Positions 27,616 to 35,874 of a stretch of 64,000 nucleotides of DNA are shown here, piece by piece. The translations under genes were made by a program, and so were the position numbers. The DNA lies in the NCBI GenBank assembly GCA_963840235.1, contig CAWIYC010000004.1, forward strand, positions 1 to 64,000, written 5' to 3'. Each line of letters starts with the position of its first letter. The first letter of the stretch is position 1. The notes beneath the pieces are model-generated. The model was not told the origin of the DNA and did no database searches. It saw only the letters and a program-made list of their open reading frames with translations. Source of the DNA: JBBRHQ01 sp963840235. GTDB taxonomy: Bacteria; Actinomycetota; Thermoleophilia; Solirubrobacterales; 70-9.

Positions 27616-27894
27616 CTAACCGACCCGGAAGCCGCTCTCGCCCCCGGGCTGCTCTTCGCTGATCTCGATCCGGTCCACCCGGGCAGCGCCCGGCCCGACG
27701 CGGCAGAACTCGAGCAGCGCCTCAACCGCGTCCGGGGAGCCCTCGAGCACCGCCTCGACGGTACCGTCGGCGCGGTTGACCGCCGACCCCGCGACATCGC
27801 GCGAAACCGCGAGGCGATGCAGCGAGTCGCGGAAGAAGACTCCTTGCACGACTCCGTGGACGATCGCCCTCCGGCGCACGACTTGACGACTCAT
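27616..27894 (-). CDS. acyP: Acylphosphatase
   Basis: 92 residues, the normal size for this family, which hydrolyses carboxyl-phosphate bonds in small acyl phosphates. The active-site loop is VHGVVQGVFFRDS, with the catalytic Arg. The conserved Asn is in VNRADGTVE, close to the usual RNxxDGTVE. I chose ATG 27894 because the open frame upstream contains an unrelated sequence. The strong hairpin at 27944-27982 separates it from the glyoxalase-like gene upstream. Confidence 0.9.
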   Translation of the reverse strand: MSRQVVRRRAIVHGVVQGVFFRDSLHRLAVSRDVAGSAVNRADGTVEAVLEGSPDAVEALLEFCRVGPGAARVDRIEISEEQPGGESGFRVG

Positions 27895-27943
27895 GGCATC
27901 TTCGACGCTTTTTGGGGGATCGTCAGACCACCTGAGCGGGCCC

Positions 27944-27982
27944 GCACGACTCCGCCGGCGACGAGCGCCGGCGGAGTCGTGC
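27944..27982 (-). terminator. Perfect 17-bp hairpin between genes
   Basis: Arms GCACGACTCCGCCGGCG (27944-27960) and its exact complement (27966-27982) flank a 5-base loop. It lies just after the VOC gene stop (28005) on the minus strand. There is no T-run, which is common for terminators in very GC-rich genomes. It may also be a dispersed palindrome. Confidence 0.65.
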
Positions 27983-28004
27983 ATAGCTCGCTTGCGGAGA
28001 CGGT

Positions 28005-28433
28005 TCAGACTGCTGCCATCTCCCGCACCTGGGTGAGTCGAAGGTGGTTGCCGGAGGGGTCGCGGAAGGAGGAGTCGATCCCGTAGGGACGCTCCTCGGG
28101 CTCCTCGACGAACTCGACGCCGCGGCCCTTGAGCTCCTCGTAGGATGCCCGGCAGTCCTCGGTGGTGAGGAAGACCGTTCCGGCGAATCCCTTGGCCACC
28201 AGCCCTTGCACCTGCTCGGCGGTCTCCGGGTCCATGACCGGCGGCCCCGGAATCGCCATCAGCACGATTGCGACGTCGGGCTGGCCGGCGGGGCCGACGG
28301 TGAGCCAGCGGAAGTTCCCCATCTCGGCCAGGGTGACGTCGGCCCGCACCTCCATGCCGAGCTTCTGGGTGTAGAAGGCGAGCGCCTCGTCCTGGTCGTG
28401 CACCCACAACTGCGCGTTGGCAATCCTGATCAT
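28005..28433 (-). CDS. VOC (glyoxalase/bleomycin-resistance) family protein
   Basis: 142 residues, one full VOC module pair: ANAQLWVHDQDEALAFYTQK at the start, EMGNFRWLTVG, then FLTTEDCRASYEELKGRGVEF, and SSFRDPSGNHLRLTQ at the end. The metal-ligand positions (His/Glu near the first and last strands) are only partly typical. It follows the AraC regulator by 38 bases on the same strand, a pairing often seen in actinobacteria. The substrate is unknown. Confidence 0.85.
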   Translation of the reverse strand: MIRIANAQLWVHDQDEALAFYTQKLGMEVRADVTLAEMGNFRWLTVGPAGQPDVAIVLMAIPGPPVMDPETAEQVQGLVAKGFAGTVFLTTEDCRASYEELKGRGVEFVEEPEERPYGIDSSFRDPSGNHLRLTQVREMAAV

Positions 28434-28471
28434 CGGGTCCTCCTTGTTCGACTTAGGGGTCGCCGGCGATG

Positions 28472-28906
28472 CTAGGCGCCCGCCGGGCCGCTGTCTTCTC
28501 CATATGTGCTGTGTTGCGGGCGACTGCGGGCGCGGAGAATGCAGGCAGGGATCAGCGCCCGGTCGGCTGCCGGCGGGAACGCCTCCCGGTAGGCGGTCGG
28601 CGAGACGCCGTAGGTGCGCTTGAACGAGGTCGTGAACGAGCCGACGCTCCGGAGGCCGACCGAGAAACAGATGTCGGCGACCGAGCGGTCGGTGCCTCGC
28701 AACAGCGCCGCGGCGCGCTCCATGCGACGGGTGAGCAGATAGGTGTGCGGCGGCTCGCCGAAGGCGCTGCGGAACTCGCGGCTGAAGTGGGCCCGCGAGA
28801 GGCCGGCGGCGCGGGCGAGGTCCTCGACGCCGAGCGGCTCGAAGTAGCGGGCGTCAGCCAGGTCCCTGGCGCGGAGCAGGTGGCGGGCGGTCGGAACAAA
28901 GGCCAT
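28472..28906 (-). CDS. AraC family transcriptional regulator (DNA-binding domain only)
   Basis: 144 residues from ATG 28906. Both AraC helix-turn-helix units are present: LGVEDLARAAGLSRAHFSRE and VADICFSVGLRSVGSFTTSF, with the FKRTYGVSPTAYRE signature. There is no separate effector domain, which is unusual for AraC proteins but known in short forms. It probably controls the VOC gene just downstream. It is divergent from trmO, and 28907-28949 holds both promoters. Confidence 0.85.
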   Translation of the reverse strand: MAFVPTARHLLRARDLADARYFEPLGVEDLARAAGLSRAHFSREFRSAFGEPPHTYLLTRRMERAAALLRGTDRSVADICFSVGLRSVGSFTTSFKRTYGVSPTAYREAFPPAADRALIPACILRARSRPQHSTYGEDSGPAGA

Positions 28907-28949
28907 GCCACCAGTATCGCGGCCGCCGTCCGCGGGGGGAGAATGAGGC

Positions 28950-29375
28950 ATGACCGGCGACCGGATCACTCCCCGCTTGGAGGCCATCGGCAGGGTCGAA
29001 TCCCCGTTGACCGAGCTGGCATCGGCGCCAAAGCAGGGCGACGAGGGGGCGCCGGACGCCTGGCTGGTGTTCGAGCCGGGGGTGATCGGCGCCCTGGATG
29101 GAATCCGGCCGGGGGATCGGGTCATCGTCCTCACCTGGCTCGATCGTGCCCGCCGCGATCTGCTCCGGGTTCATCCGCGCGGCGACACATCCAGGAAGCA
29201 GCAGGGAGTGTTCAGCACCCGCTCCCCCGAGCGCCCGAATCCGATCGGGTTGCACGAGGTGGAGATCGCGGCGATCGACCGCGGTCGGGTCCGGGTGCGT
29301 GGAATGGAAGCCTTGGACGGAACGCCGATAGTCGACGTGAAGCCGGTGCTGGACCGCGATACCGGCAAACGCTGA
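28950..29375 (+). CDS. trmO: tRNA (N6-threonylcarbamoyladenosine37-N6)-methyltransferase, TrmO/TsaA family
   Basis: 141 residues with the UPF0066/TsaA beta-barrel pattern: LEAIGRVESPL, VIVLTWLDRA, GVFSTRSPERPNPIGLHEVE (the SAM and tRNA site) and DGTPIVDVKPVL. TrmO methylates t6A at position 37 of tRNAs that decode ACY codons. The length suits the single-domain form, without the C-terminal extension seen in E. coli. The ATG is close to the divergent AraC start. Confidence 0.85.
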   Translation: MTGDRITPRLEAIGRVESPLTELASAPKQGDEGAPDAWLVFEPGVIGALDGIRPGDRVIVLTWLDRARRDLLRVHPRGDTSRKQQGVFSTRSPERPNPIGLHEVEIAAIDRGRVRVRGMEALDGTPIVDVKPVLDRDTGKR

Positions 29376-29402
29376 GCGGGGTGCGACCGCAAAGCCACCC
29401 GA

Positions 29403-29444
29403 TGTCCTGGATAGGGATCGCAGGGCGACACCCGGGCAGGACAG
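29403..29444. repeat. TGTCC-ended short repeat, copy 1
   Basis: It begins TGTCCTGGATAGGGATCGCA and ends GGACAG, so the ends form a small inverted repeat. It matches 31873-31915 with few changes over about 42 bases. It lies between trmO and the short cupin gene. Confidence 0.65.
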
Positions 29445-29497
29445 GAGGATCGGTTCTCGGGTGGAGTTAGGCCCCAGCCCCGCAAGACCGAGCGCAC

Positions 29498-29734
29498 TTG
29501 ACCGTGCTCGCCGCCAACGCGTGCATTTGGCGCTCTGACCCGGCGACCTACGATTGCCTGTTCGAAGGCGACGAGGCATTCCACGTCGTCGAAGGCGCGG
29601 CCACGGTCGAGCTTCCCGACACCGGAGAGAGGATCGAACTCCGGGCTGGAGATGTCGCCTACTTCAGTGCCGGCACGCGATCGATCTGGACGATCACACA
29701 GCCGTTCAAGAAGTTCACGGTCATAGCCGACTAG
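29498..29734 (+). CDS. Short cupin-domain protein
   Basis: 78 residues. DEAFHVVEGAATVELPD, LRAGDVAYFSAGT and a final WTITQPFKKFTVIAD match the core of the Cupin_3 (EutQ-like/DUF861) family. That family is normally about 115 residues; the first 35-40 are absent here, and the TTG (29498) or GTG (29504) start has no clear ribosome site. The repeat at 29403 lies just upstream, so the gene may have lost its 5' end. Confidence 0.6.
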   Translation: MTVLAANACIWRSDPATYDCLFEGDEAFHVVEGAATVELPDTGERIELRAGDVAYFSAGTRSIWTITQPFKKFTVIAD

Positions 29735-29824
29735 AACGGCTCGCCCTCACCAGAACGCGGCTGGCGCCCATTCGCGGGCGAATCGACGGACTCGGTTGAT
29801 GGCGCTTTCGTCCAGGCCCCCAGG

Positions 29825-31147
29825 TCAGTGATGCGCCGGCTTGACGATCGTTGTCCTCGGGGCATTGGCTTCGTTGGCGCGATTGTCGTCGAAGATCGGG
29901 CTGTCGCCGCCGTGGGCGTAGTCGAGCTCGATCCAGTGGCTAAGCGATTGCGAGGGACGAACGCGGGCCGTGATCCGCATGGAGTCCCCGGGCGCCAGGT
30001 TGCCTGGCTTGCAGATCGCGCCCGGCTCGACCCCGAAAAATTTGACCCGCGAGCACGTTCCACTCGTTGTGGCGATCGAGACGTATTTGGTCCCGACCAC
30101 CGGCTGGGCGAGCTTGCGCGGCTTCGAGGTAACCAGGTCGACCCAGGGGTTGATCGGGATTGTCCCGACGTTGCGGATCAGCGCCCTATAGGTGACCGTC
30201 TTCCCCCTCTTGATCGAGGTGGCCGAGGCGGACTGGCTGAGGCTGCCATCGAAGAGGATCTCGCGCATCCGTAGGTGGAAGGCGCCGTCCGCATAGAGGT
30301 CGGAGTAGACCCGGATGCTGTAAGTGGTGCCCGCGGTCGCCAAGAATTCGCTGCGGGCGCCGAACAGGCCAGCCCCCCCGCAGCCCGGAGCCTGCGGATT
30401 ACCGTAGTGCGGTCCGACCTCGCTCAGCGATCCCAGCGCAGTGCCCTTGTAGACGGCGACCTCGGAGTTGCTGGCGGCGTCGCAGTTGTCGATCCAAACC
30501 CGCATCCGCTTCGGCGCGGTCCAGCGGTACCAGACCGACTCGCCGTCGCTGGCCGAACCGAAATAGCCTTGCTCACCCGGTTGCAAAGTGGTCCCGACGG
30601 TGGTCCCGTCAACGTCGACGTTGCGCTGCTGGCCGAGGCTCTGGGGAGTGGCGAAGTCGTCGTTGGACGGCGTCGGCGCAGCCGACAGGGCGAGCGTGAA
30701 GCTCGTGTCCGAGGCGTACTCGATCACTGAGATCCGGTAGGTGGTTCCGGCCACCACGTTGAACCGTCTCAAATCCCCGCCGCTGACGCCGGTGCAGTTG
30801 GGGGAGTCCGCTCGAGGCTGCACCTCGTCGAGCGTGGCCAGGGAGGAACCGCGATAGAGCTGGACCTTGGTCGCCCCCGGGCCGCTGCAGGTATCGAGGC
30901 GAAGAACCAAATCCTGGGGCGCCGTCCACGAGTACCAGACGCTGCCATTGCCGCTGGTCAGATGCGAGGGCTCCCCCGCCTCGAGCGTCGCCTCAACCGT
31001 TGTCCCTGGCCCGGTTGCGGAGGTCCCGGAAAGTTGCTGCACTGCGGCGAAAGCGTCGTTTGCGGGCGCTGCCGCAAGCGCCGACGCAGCCTGCTGCATC
31101 ATCCCAAACATGCCGATCAGGAGAGCCAAGAGGACGCTGCTTCGCAA
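29825..31147 (-). CDS. Secreted multi-domain protein with two beta repeats
   Basis: About 440 residues. A TTG at 31147 gives a signal peptide (SSVLLALLIGMFG ... ASALAAAP). ATG 31111 is an alternative that would shorten the hydrophobic core. Two similar extracellular domains follow: NDAFAAVQQLSG ... SVWYSWTAPQDL, and NDDFATPQSLG ... SVWYRWTAPKRM, each of about 135 residues, like pre-peptidase C-terminal/CBM-type beta sandwiches. A C-terminal DUF11/CARDB-like region follows (KRGKTVTYRALIRNVGTIP). Paired cysteines suggest disulfides. It is probably a cell-surface binding protein. Confidence 0.65.
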   Translation of the reverse strand: MRSSVLLALLIGMFGMMQQAASALAAAPANDAFAAVQQLSGTSATGPGTTVEATLEAGEPSHLTSGNGSVWYSWTAPQDLVLRLDTCSGPGATKVQLYRGSSLATLDEVQPRADSPNCTGVSGGDLRRFNVVAGTTYRISVIEYASDTSFTLALSAAPTPSNDDFATPQSLGQQRNVDVDGTTVGTTLQPGEQGYFGSASDGESVWYRWTAPKRMRVWIDNCDAASNSEVAVYKGTALGSLSEVGPHYGNPQAPGCGGAGLFGARSEFLATAGTTYSIRVYSDLYADGAFHLRMREILFDGSLSQSASATSIKRGKTVTYRALIRNVGTIPINPWVDLVTSKPRKLAQPVVGTKYVSIATTSGTCSRVKFFGVEPGAICKPGNLAPGDSMRITARVRPSQSLSHWIELDYAHGGDSPIFDDNRANEANAPRTTIVKPAHH

Positions 31148-31265
31148 CTGATTCAGGGTGGGGATTGTCCCACCGTACCCGCTTTCCGGGTATCGGCCAG
31201 CGGGCCTCGCGAATCGACGAACACTCGGTAACTGGCAGCGACCACTGAAGTGGAGAACCTTCGAT

Positions 31266-31345
31266 GTGGGCACCAGAACGCGGTTGCTGCCCACTGGAGT
31301 CACCGGCGAGGGGGATACTGCGCAGGCGATGTCGCAGGAGAACGT
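31266..31345. repeat. Partial copy of the GGGCACCA hairpin element leading into a SnoaL gene
   Basis: GTGGGCACCAGAACGCGG and an imperfect complementary arm (to 31293), followed by a CACCGGCGAGG stretch and ATGTCGCAGGAGAACGT. The same order (hairpin, ACCGG.GAGG, MSQENVE start) recurs at 36482-36565, and the hairpin alone recurs at 38792-38820. So the repeat includes both leader and gene start. Confidence 0.6.
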
Positions 31346-31730
31346 CGAGATCGTGCAGCGCATGCTCGAAGCCTTCAACCGCGACGATCCCGATGCGGTG
31401 GTCGCAGCGTTCGTCGAGGACTGCGAGCTTCACGAGCCGCCGGAGATGCCCGACAGGCCCACTCTCGGCTTCCGCGGATACGACGGCATCCGCGAGTGGA
31501 TGGAGAAGCTGCGGGGGATCGCCGATGTTCGCTTCGAGTTGGGTCGCTGCACGGTCACAGGCGACGTCATCGTCTCTGAGTGGAATGCGGGTGGCCATGG
31601 GCAGGCCAGCGGGGTTCCGATTAAGTGGACCACGTTCACCGTGGTGCACATACGCGACGGAAAGATCGCCAAGGCACAGGGGTTTCTGAGCATGGCGGAG
31701 GCCCTCGAAGCCGCCGGGCTGCGGGAGTAG
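31329..31730 (+). CDS. SnoaL-like (NTF2-fold) protein
   Basis: 133 residues from ATG 31329; the open frame upstream is the repeat element. MSQENVEIVQRMLEAFNRDD, AAFVEDCELHEPPEM and FEDxVR-like residues (GYDGIREWMEKL) match the SnoaL-like polyketide-cyclase/ketosteroid-isomerase superfamily. A second, broken gene with the same first ten residues lies at 36546. These NTF2-fold proteins are strongly expanded in this kind of actinobacterium; their substrates are mostly unknown. Confidence 0.85.
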   Translation: MSQENVEIVQRMLEAFNRDDPDAVVAAFVEDCELHEPPEMPDRPTLGFRGYDGIREWMEKLRGIADVRFELGRCTVTGDVIVSEWNAGGHGQASGVPIKWTTFTVVHIRDGKIAKAQGFLSMAEALEAAGLRE

Positions 31731-31872
31731 GCGATCTCGCATGAGAACGTCGAGACGGTGGAGGCTGCCCACGGGGGGTTGGATCCCGACGGGCCGCGAG
31801 TACGCGACGCGCGACGAAGTCCTGATAACCGCCGGGCCGGATGAGTAGCGGAGCAGAGGCAGATTCCACGCG

Positions 31873-31915
31873 CTGTCCTGGATAGGGGTCGCAGGGCGAC
31901 GCCAAAGCGGGACAG
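31873..31915. repeat. TGTCC-ended short repeat, copy 2
   Basis: CTGTCCTGGATAGGGGTCGC ... GGGACAG, matching copy 1 at 29403. It ends 18 bases before tRNA scar A. The rest of 31731-32054 holds that scar and no gene. Confidence 0.65.
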
Positions 31916-31933
31916 TGGCGCCAGCCTTCGAGC

Positions 31934-31974
31934 GGAGCTAGCCGGACTCGAACCGGCGACCTCCCGGGTGCGAT
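31934..31974 (-). repeat. tRNA-Ala(CGC) 3'-half copy A (integration scar)
   Basis: 41 bases that match nucleotides 32-72 of the tRNA-Ala(CGC) gene at 40587-40659, in the same orientation, with one or two changes (CCTCCCGGG for CCTCCTGGG). The 5' half of a tRNA is absent on the other side. This is the leftmost scar. Confidence 0.75.
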
Positions 31975-32054
31975 AACCCTGGCTAGAGCTTGACTGCGAG
32001 CAGCGTACCGGCGAAGCAGTTCGGTAAAGCAGTTACCTAAGAGAGTGAGGCAGG

Positions 32055-32465
32055 ATGAATGTTCGTACGATCAGGAGTGCAGTTGCCCCATCGATCGCAG
32101 GGATAGCGCTCGCAACAGCTCTTGCGCTGCCCGCCACCGGCGCGGCCAACGCGAGCGCCTCGACAGCCTGCGGTGGCAAGGCGGCCAAGGTGACCAAGCT
32201 GCGGGCCATCAACACCAAGTGCCCGGATGCCGTTGCGACCGCAAAGGCATGGGGACGACGGGCGCCCTCGCCCTGCATTCAGGGGCACTTCGAGGGGAGC
32301 AAGAAGATAGATCGGTGCACGGTGAGGAAGTACAAGTGCGTCGGCCACTGGAAGTACGCGGACGACAGCGACCTTCTCCACAAGTACATCAAGTACACCA
32401 CCGCCTGCAGGAACGGTAAGAAGAAGGTCACTTTCGACGCGCTAGTCACCCGCGCAAGCCAGTAA
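32055..32465 (+). CDS. Small secreted cysteine-containing protein
   Basis: 136 residues with a clean signal peptide (SIAGIALATALALPATGAANA) and a mature basic domain with five cysteines (ACGGK, KCPD, PCIQGHF, RCTVRKYKCVGHW, TACRNGKK), likely disulfide-linked. The ATG follows GAGTGAGGCAGG. It is the first gene after scar A and stands beside a second secreted protein. I do not recognise the family. Confidence 0.65.
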   Translation: MNVRTIRSAVAPSIAGIALATALALPATGAANASASTACGGKAAKVTKLRAINTKCPDAVATAKAWGRRAPSPCIQGHFEGSKKIDRCTVRKYKCVGHWKYADDSDLLHKYIKYTTACRNGKKKVTFDALVTRASQ

Positions 32466-32484
32466 CGAGAGAAGCGGGCGAATG

Positions 32485-32535
32485 CTCGACCAGCCTGCCG
32501 AGACGCTGAGGAGCGTGCGCGGCTGGCTGGTCGAG
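32485..32535 (+). terminator. Hairpin between the two small secreted-protein genes
   Basis: Arms CTCGACCAGCC (32485-32495) and its complement (32525-32535), with a smaller nested ACGCT/AGCGT pair inside. It lies 20 bases after the stop of the first gene. No T-run. Confidence 0.5.
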
Positions 32536-32573
32536 GCGTCGTGGAAGCGGCAACAGGAGAAGGAGCGCGCGAA

Positions 32574-33014
32574 ATGATGAGAACGACGAGGAGATTGGGG
32601 CCCAAGGAGGTCGGGGCGCCGCTGGCAGTCGCGGTTCTCGCCGCGCTCTTGATGTTGGCGCCACAATCGCTGGCCGGCGGCGGCTTCACGGGGACCATGA
32701 CGGTAAAGCCGCGGGTCCTGAAGAAGGGCCAGAAGACCACGGCCACCGCGAATACGTGTCGCTCCGGGGTCTACAACGGCAGGCGGTACACGGCCTCTGT
32801 CGAATTCCTTTTCGAACCGCCGAGCCGCCCGGTTTATGCCCCTCACTACACGGTGCGCACCAGCGCCGCTGGCAAGGCGTCAAAGACGAAGCGGCTGAGG
32901 GCGGTCGGCACCTGGGAGGTGGTTGCCCGATGCCTGAACACATTCAGCAAGAGTCGAGTAGAGGTAAACGGCGTCTACGAGCCGATGCTCGTCCACGTGC
33001 TGAGAAGGCACTGA
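32574..33014 (+). CDS. Small secreted protein
   Basis: 146 residues from ATG 32574, preceded by AGGAGAAGGAGCG. Signal peptide APLAVAVLAALLMLAPQSLA, then a beta-rich basic mature part with two cysteines (TCRSG, ARCLN). The family is not recognised. Together with the previous gene it forms the start of the segment between scars A and B. Confidence 0.6.
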   Translation: MMRTTRRLGPKEVGAPLAVAVLAALLMLAPQSLAGGGFTGTMTVKPRVLKKGQKTTATANTCRSGVYNGRRYTASVEFLFEPPSRPVYAPHYTVRTSAAGKASKTKRLRAVGTWEVVARCLNTFSKSRVEVNGVYEPMLVHVLRRH

Positions 33015-33192
33015 GCACAGCTGAGCGCTAGGGCGCGCTCAGCAACTCCGATCGAGCGCATGGTTTCCGCATCGTCGCTCCATCTTCAAGGAAGTTCTGC
33101 ACGCCAGGGATGATCGGGCTAGTGGAGCCACTTGAGACCCCCTTGAATCAGGGCCTCCGAGAGCAGGTCATTCAGCCGTTTCACGACGCGCC

Positions 33193-33645
33193 TCAAGCGC
33201 TCTTTGGTCTCTTCTGAGAGCGGACGGGGCGAGCGGTAGCTCGCACCGACGTGTTCAGTGCCACGGCGGCGCGAATGAGCGCCTTCAACGCCTTTTCATC
33301 AATCTTGTCGCCCTCATGGAGATCGATGGCACGCCTGGTGTTGCCTTCGAGGCTGGAGTTGAAGAGGCCTGAAGGGTCCTCCAACGAGGCGCCCTTGGCG
33401 AAGGTCATCTTGACGACATTCTTGTACGTCTCACCGGTGCAGATAATTCCGGCGTGCGACCACACCGGAACCCCCCTCCACTTCCACTCCTCGACCACTT
33501 CGGGGTCGGCCTGCTTGATGAGAATTCGGACCCGAGCGAGCGTCTCGCCCCGCCAATCACTCAGCTCCTTGATTCTCGCATCTATCAGCTGAGAGGGAGA
33601 GTCTCCTCCTTTACCTTCCTTCGAGCCGCTCTTCCTCTTCTTCAT
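33193..33645 (-). CDS. DUF1801 (YdhG-like) protein
   Basis: 150 residues. VRILIKQADPEVVEEWKWRG, GVPVWSHAGIICTGETYKN, KMTFAKGASLEDPSGLFN and NTRRAIDLHEGDKIDEKALK are the features of DUF1801/YdhG-like proteins, a small iron-chaperone/frataxin-like fold of uncertain role. Start and end are basic. It is a complete gene, on the opposite strand to the neighbouring secreted proteins. Confidence 0.85.
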   Translation of the reverse strand: MKKRKSGSKEGKGGDSPSQLIDARIKELSDWRGETLARVRILIKQADPEVVEEWKWRGVPVWSHAGIICTGETYKNVVKMTFAKGASLEDPSGLFNSSLEGNTRRAIDLHEGDKIDEKALKALIRAAVALNTSVRATARPVRSQKRPKSA

Positions 33646-33682
33646 GGTTGTCGTCGCTCGCCCGTCACTTGAGTATCGCTAA

Positions 33683-33811
33683 TCAGCACTTGGACCATCG
33701 CATCTCGTTTCCATCAGGGTCCGGCAGGAGGTCAATCCAGGCTTGCACGGCGCCGTCGCCCCCGGACTTGGGCACTGCATAGTGTGCCGGCAGTTCTTTC
33801 GTTGCGACTTC
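33683..33811 (-). pseudogene. Short coding remnant ending DPDGNEMRWSKC
   Basis: One frame reads VATKELPAHYAVPK, then AWIDLLPDPDGNEMRWSKC and a stop at 33683. Such an ending (DPDGN near the C-terminus) is typical of VOC-type proteins, but upstream the frame has no start and no similarity. The interval 33646-34185 otherwise holds nothing I can identify. It is probably a decayed gene. Confidence 0.35.
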
Positions 33812-34185
33812 GCGACTTCTTGGACGTCTGTTGGCAAGCGTTCACTCAACTCGAACCTGACTTTGTCAGTCGGCTTTTCCGGTCTCTTGCCTGCCGTTCG
33901 GCCCGGCCTCGTCAGAAGCGTAAGCCAAGAGCGTGAAATACGCGGCATTCGCGCCGCGGTTGCGCTTCGGCGCTGGCGGACGGTGGTGCTCGAGAGGAAG
34001 CAAGCAGCGCTCGGTGAGGAACTCAAGCAGGCCGAAGCACGCCTTGAGCCAGCCTGACTCCAGAATCCCGACTCCGTCTTATCGGGGATGGATCAGTCTC
34101 CGCGAAACTCAGCCTGGCTCATACTCACGACTGTCTTCCGGCCACGGTCGGGTTGGAAGTGATGGCCGCCGAGTAAGTTCTTCGG

Positions 34186-34638
34186 GTGGTTTCGCTTCGT
34201 CCTCTAAACGGATCGAACCGTCAAGCCGTCGAGGCTCTGCGCGTATCGCCGAGCCAAGAGCAATTCGTCAGCAGCGTCGCCGACTCGTTGCGCGAAGCCG
34301 CCGAACATCCAGACGCTTGCGCCTTGTACTGGGCGGTTCATGCCGAAGACACGCCGGTCGGGTTCGTGATGATCGCCGACGAGGTCGGAGGTCCCGACTA
34401 CATACCGCACTACCTGTGGAAGTTACTCATTGACGAGCGCTATCAGCGACAAGGCTTCGGCACGGCAACGCTCGACCTGATCGTCGCGTACTTCCGTGGC
34501 CGACCCGGAGTCGAGGTGGTGAGCACGAGCGCCGGCCAGGGCGACGGCAGCCCGATCACCTTCTACGAGCGCTACGGCTTTGAGCGAACCGGTGAGGTCG
34601 TGTTTGGCGAGGTGTTGCTTCGGCTCAAGCTCCGCTAG
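34186..34638 (+). CDS. GNAT family N-acetyltransferase
   Basis: 150 residues from GTG 34186. VSLRPLNGSNRQAVEALRVS, YWAVHAEDTPVGFVMIADE, LLIDERYQRQGFGTATLDL (acetyl-CoA loop) and FYERYGFERTGEV follow the BltD/PaiA-like spermine or spermidine acetyltransferase pattern. The substrate is not certain. It is a complete gene, the last before scar B. Confidence 0.85.
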   Translation: MVSLRPLNGSNRQAVEALRVSPSQEQFVSSVADSLREAAEHPDACALYWAVHAEDTPVGFVMIADEVGGPDYIPHYLWKLLIDERYQRQGFGTATLDLIVAYFRGRPGVEVVSTSAGQGDGSPITFYERYGFERTGEVVFGEVLLRLKLR

Positions 34639-34675
34639 CTCGGGCTCGGCCAGCTCGGGTCGGTTCCCGGCGCCG

Positions 34676-34758
34676 GCACAACGTTGTTAGCGCTTTGCGC
34701 GAAAAGCAGCACCGGAGTCTGGTTGCCTGCGTCCTTGGAAGCAGGCAACCATTGCGAT
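34676..34758. repeat. Right-end repeat preceding scar B
   Basis: The stretch with GCGCGAAAAGCAG, GTCTGGTTGCCTGCGTC and GCAACCATTGCGAT resembles 36240-36321 directly before scar C. Both end immediately at the tRNA-derived block, as expected for the conserved right ends of related inserted elements. Confidence 0.55.
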
Positions 34759-34790
34759 GGAGCTAGCCGGACGACTTTCGAACCGTCGAC
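34759..34790 (-). repeat. tRNA-Ala(CGC) 3'-half copy B (degraded scar)
   Basis: GGAGCTAGCCGGACGACTTT then CGAACCGTCGAC: the acceptor and T-arm part of the tRNA copy, with a short insertion and substitutions. The anticodon part is no longer recognisable. It is the most decayed of the four scars. Confidence 0.6.
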
Positions 34791-34873
34791 TCCAACTCGA
34801 GCTCCGAGGACTCCTTGTTCAGGAGCGCCTGCGACCAATCTGAACCTCGGACGGAAGCTGAAAGAATGGCCAT

Positions 34874-35821
34874 GTGGACCTGGGCGTCCATTTGCCGCTG
34901 ATGCAGTTCGGAGATGAGGGGCTCTCGCTCCGGCGTCTGGAGGCGGCCGTTGACACCGCAAGGGATTGTGGGTTCGCCGCGGTCTCGGCGAACGACCACT
35001 TCATATTCCAGACACCCTGGCTCGATGGGCCGACCGCGCTCGCGAGCATGATCGAGCGCTCCGGCGACATGACCCTTGCCACAACAGTGTCGCTTGCCGT
35101 CCTGCGAGGCCCGGTTCCCATGGCAAAGGCATTAGCAGCCCTGGACATACTGTCCGAGGGTCGACTGGTGGCCGCCTTGGGGCCGGGCTCATCGGAGCGT
35201 GACTATGACGCCCTAGGCATTCCCTTCGAGGAGCGCTGGAAGCGGTTCGACGAGGCGGTCGCAGTGCTGCGAGCACTGCTCAGGAAAGAATCATTCCCCG
35301 AGAAGGCCCGCTACTACCCCGTACCCTCGGATGTCGAACTAGCGCCTGGTCCCAGGCAGCAGCGGGGTATCCCGTTGTGGATCGGAAGCTGGGGCTCGAG
35401 GGCAGGGGTTGCTCGAGTTGCGAGGGCGGGCGACGGCTGGCTTGCCTCCGCCTACAACACAACGCCGGACCGGTTCTCCGCTGCTCGCTCTCTCTTGGCG
35501 CGCAAGCTTGAAGATCAAGGCAGGGAGGCGGACGACTTCCCCAACGCGCTTGCCACGATGTGGACCTGGGTCTCAAGGGATCGAGTTGAGGGCGATCGAG
35601 TGCTCGCTGAGGTCTTGGCTCCGCTCCTGAACCGCGATCCCGACGAGCTTCGCGGGCAAGTCTGCGTCGGCACCGTGGAGCACTGCGCGGAGCTCCTCTC
35701 ACGCTACGCCGAGGCCGGATGCCGACGGGTTTACCTGTGGCCGTTGGGCGACGAACAGCGACAGCTCGAGCTCGTCGCGAACGAGGTGGCTCCTAGCATC
35801 GGGCATCAAGCATCCAAGTAA
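34874..35821 (+). CDS. Luciferase-like (LLM class) F420-dependent oxidoreductase
   Basis: 315 residues, the normal size for LLM-class flavin/F420 enzymes. VHLPLMQFGDEGLSLRRLEA, VSANDHFIFQTPW (dehydrogenase-type cofactor loop), TTVSLAVLRGPVPMAKALAA, SEGRLVAALGPGSSERDYDA and PLWIGSWGSRAGVARVARAG match the family order. F420 rather than FMN use is the usual case in actinobacteria, but it is inferred. GTG start. It is the main gene of the segment between scars B and C. Confidence 0.85.
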   Translation: MDLGVHLPLMQFGDEGLSLRRLEAAVDTARDCGFAAVSANDHFIFQTPWLDGPTALASMIERSGDMTLATTVSLAVLRGPVPMAKALAALDILSEGRLVAALGPGSSERDYDALGIPFEERWKRFDEAVAVLRALLRKESFPEKARYYPVPSDVELAPGPRQQRGIPLWIGSWGSRAGVARVARAGDGWLASAYNTTPDRFSAARSLLARKLEDQGREADDFPNALATMWTWVSRDRVEGDRVLAEVLAPLLNRDPDELRGQVCVGTVEHCAELLSRYAEAGCRRVYLWPLGDEQRQLELVANEVAPSIGHQASK

Positions 35822-35874
35822 AGATGGAGTCAGCGGGACAACTGTCGAACCCTCGACGAGATCCTCTGGGAGAT

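Noticed and set aside
31934..31999. A second complete tRNA gene at scar A
   Set aside because: No D arm or 5' acceptor strand can be found; only the 3' half is present.
34763..34999. Minus-strand open frame at scar B
   Set aside because: It covers the degraded tRNA copy and the start of the LLM gene and has no similarity of its own.
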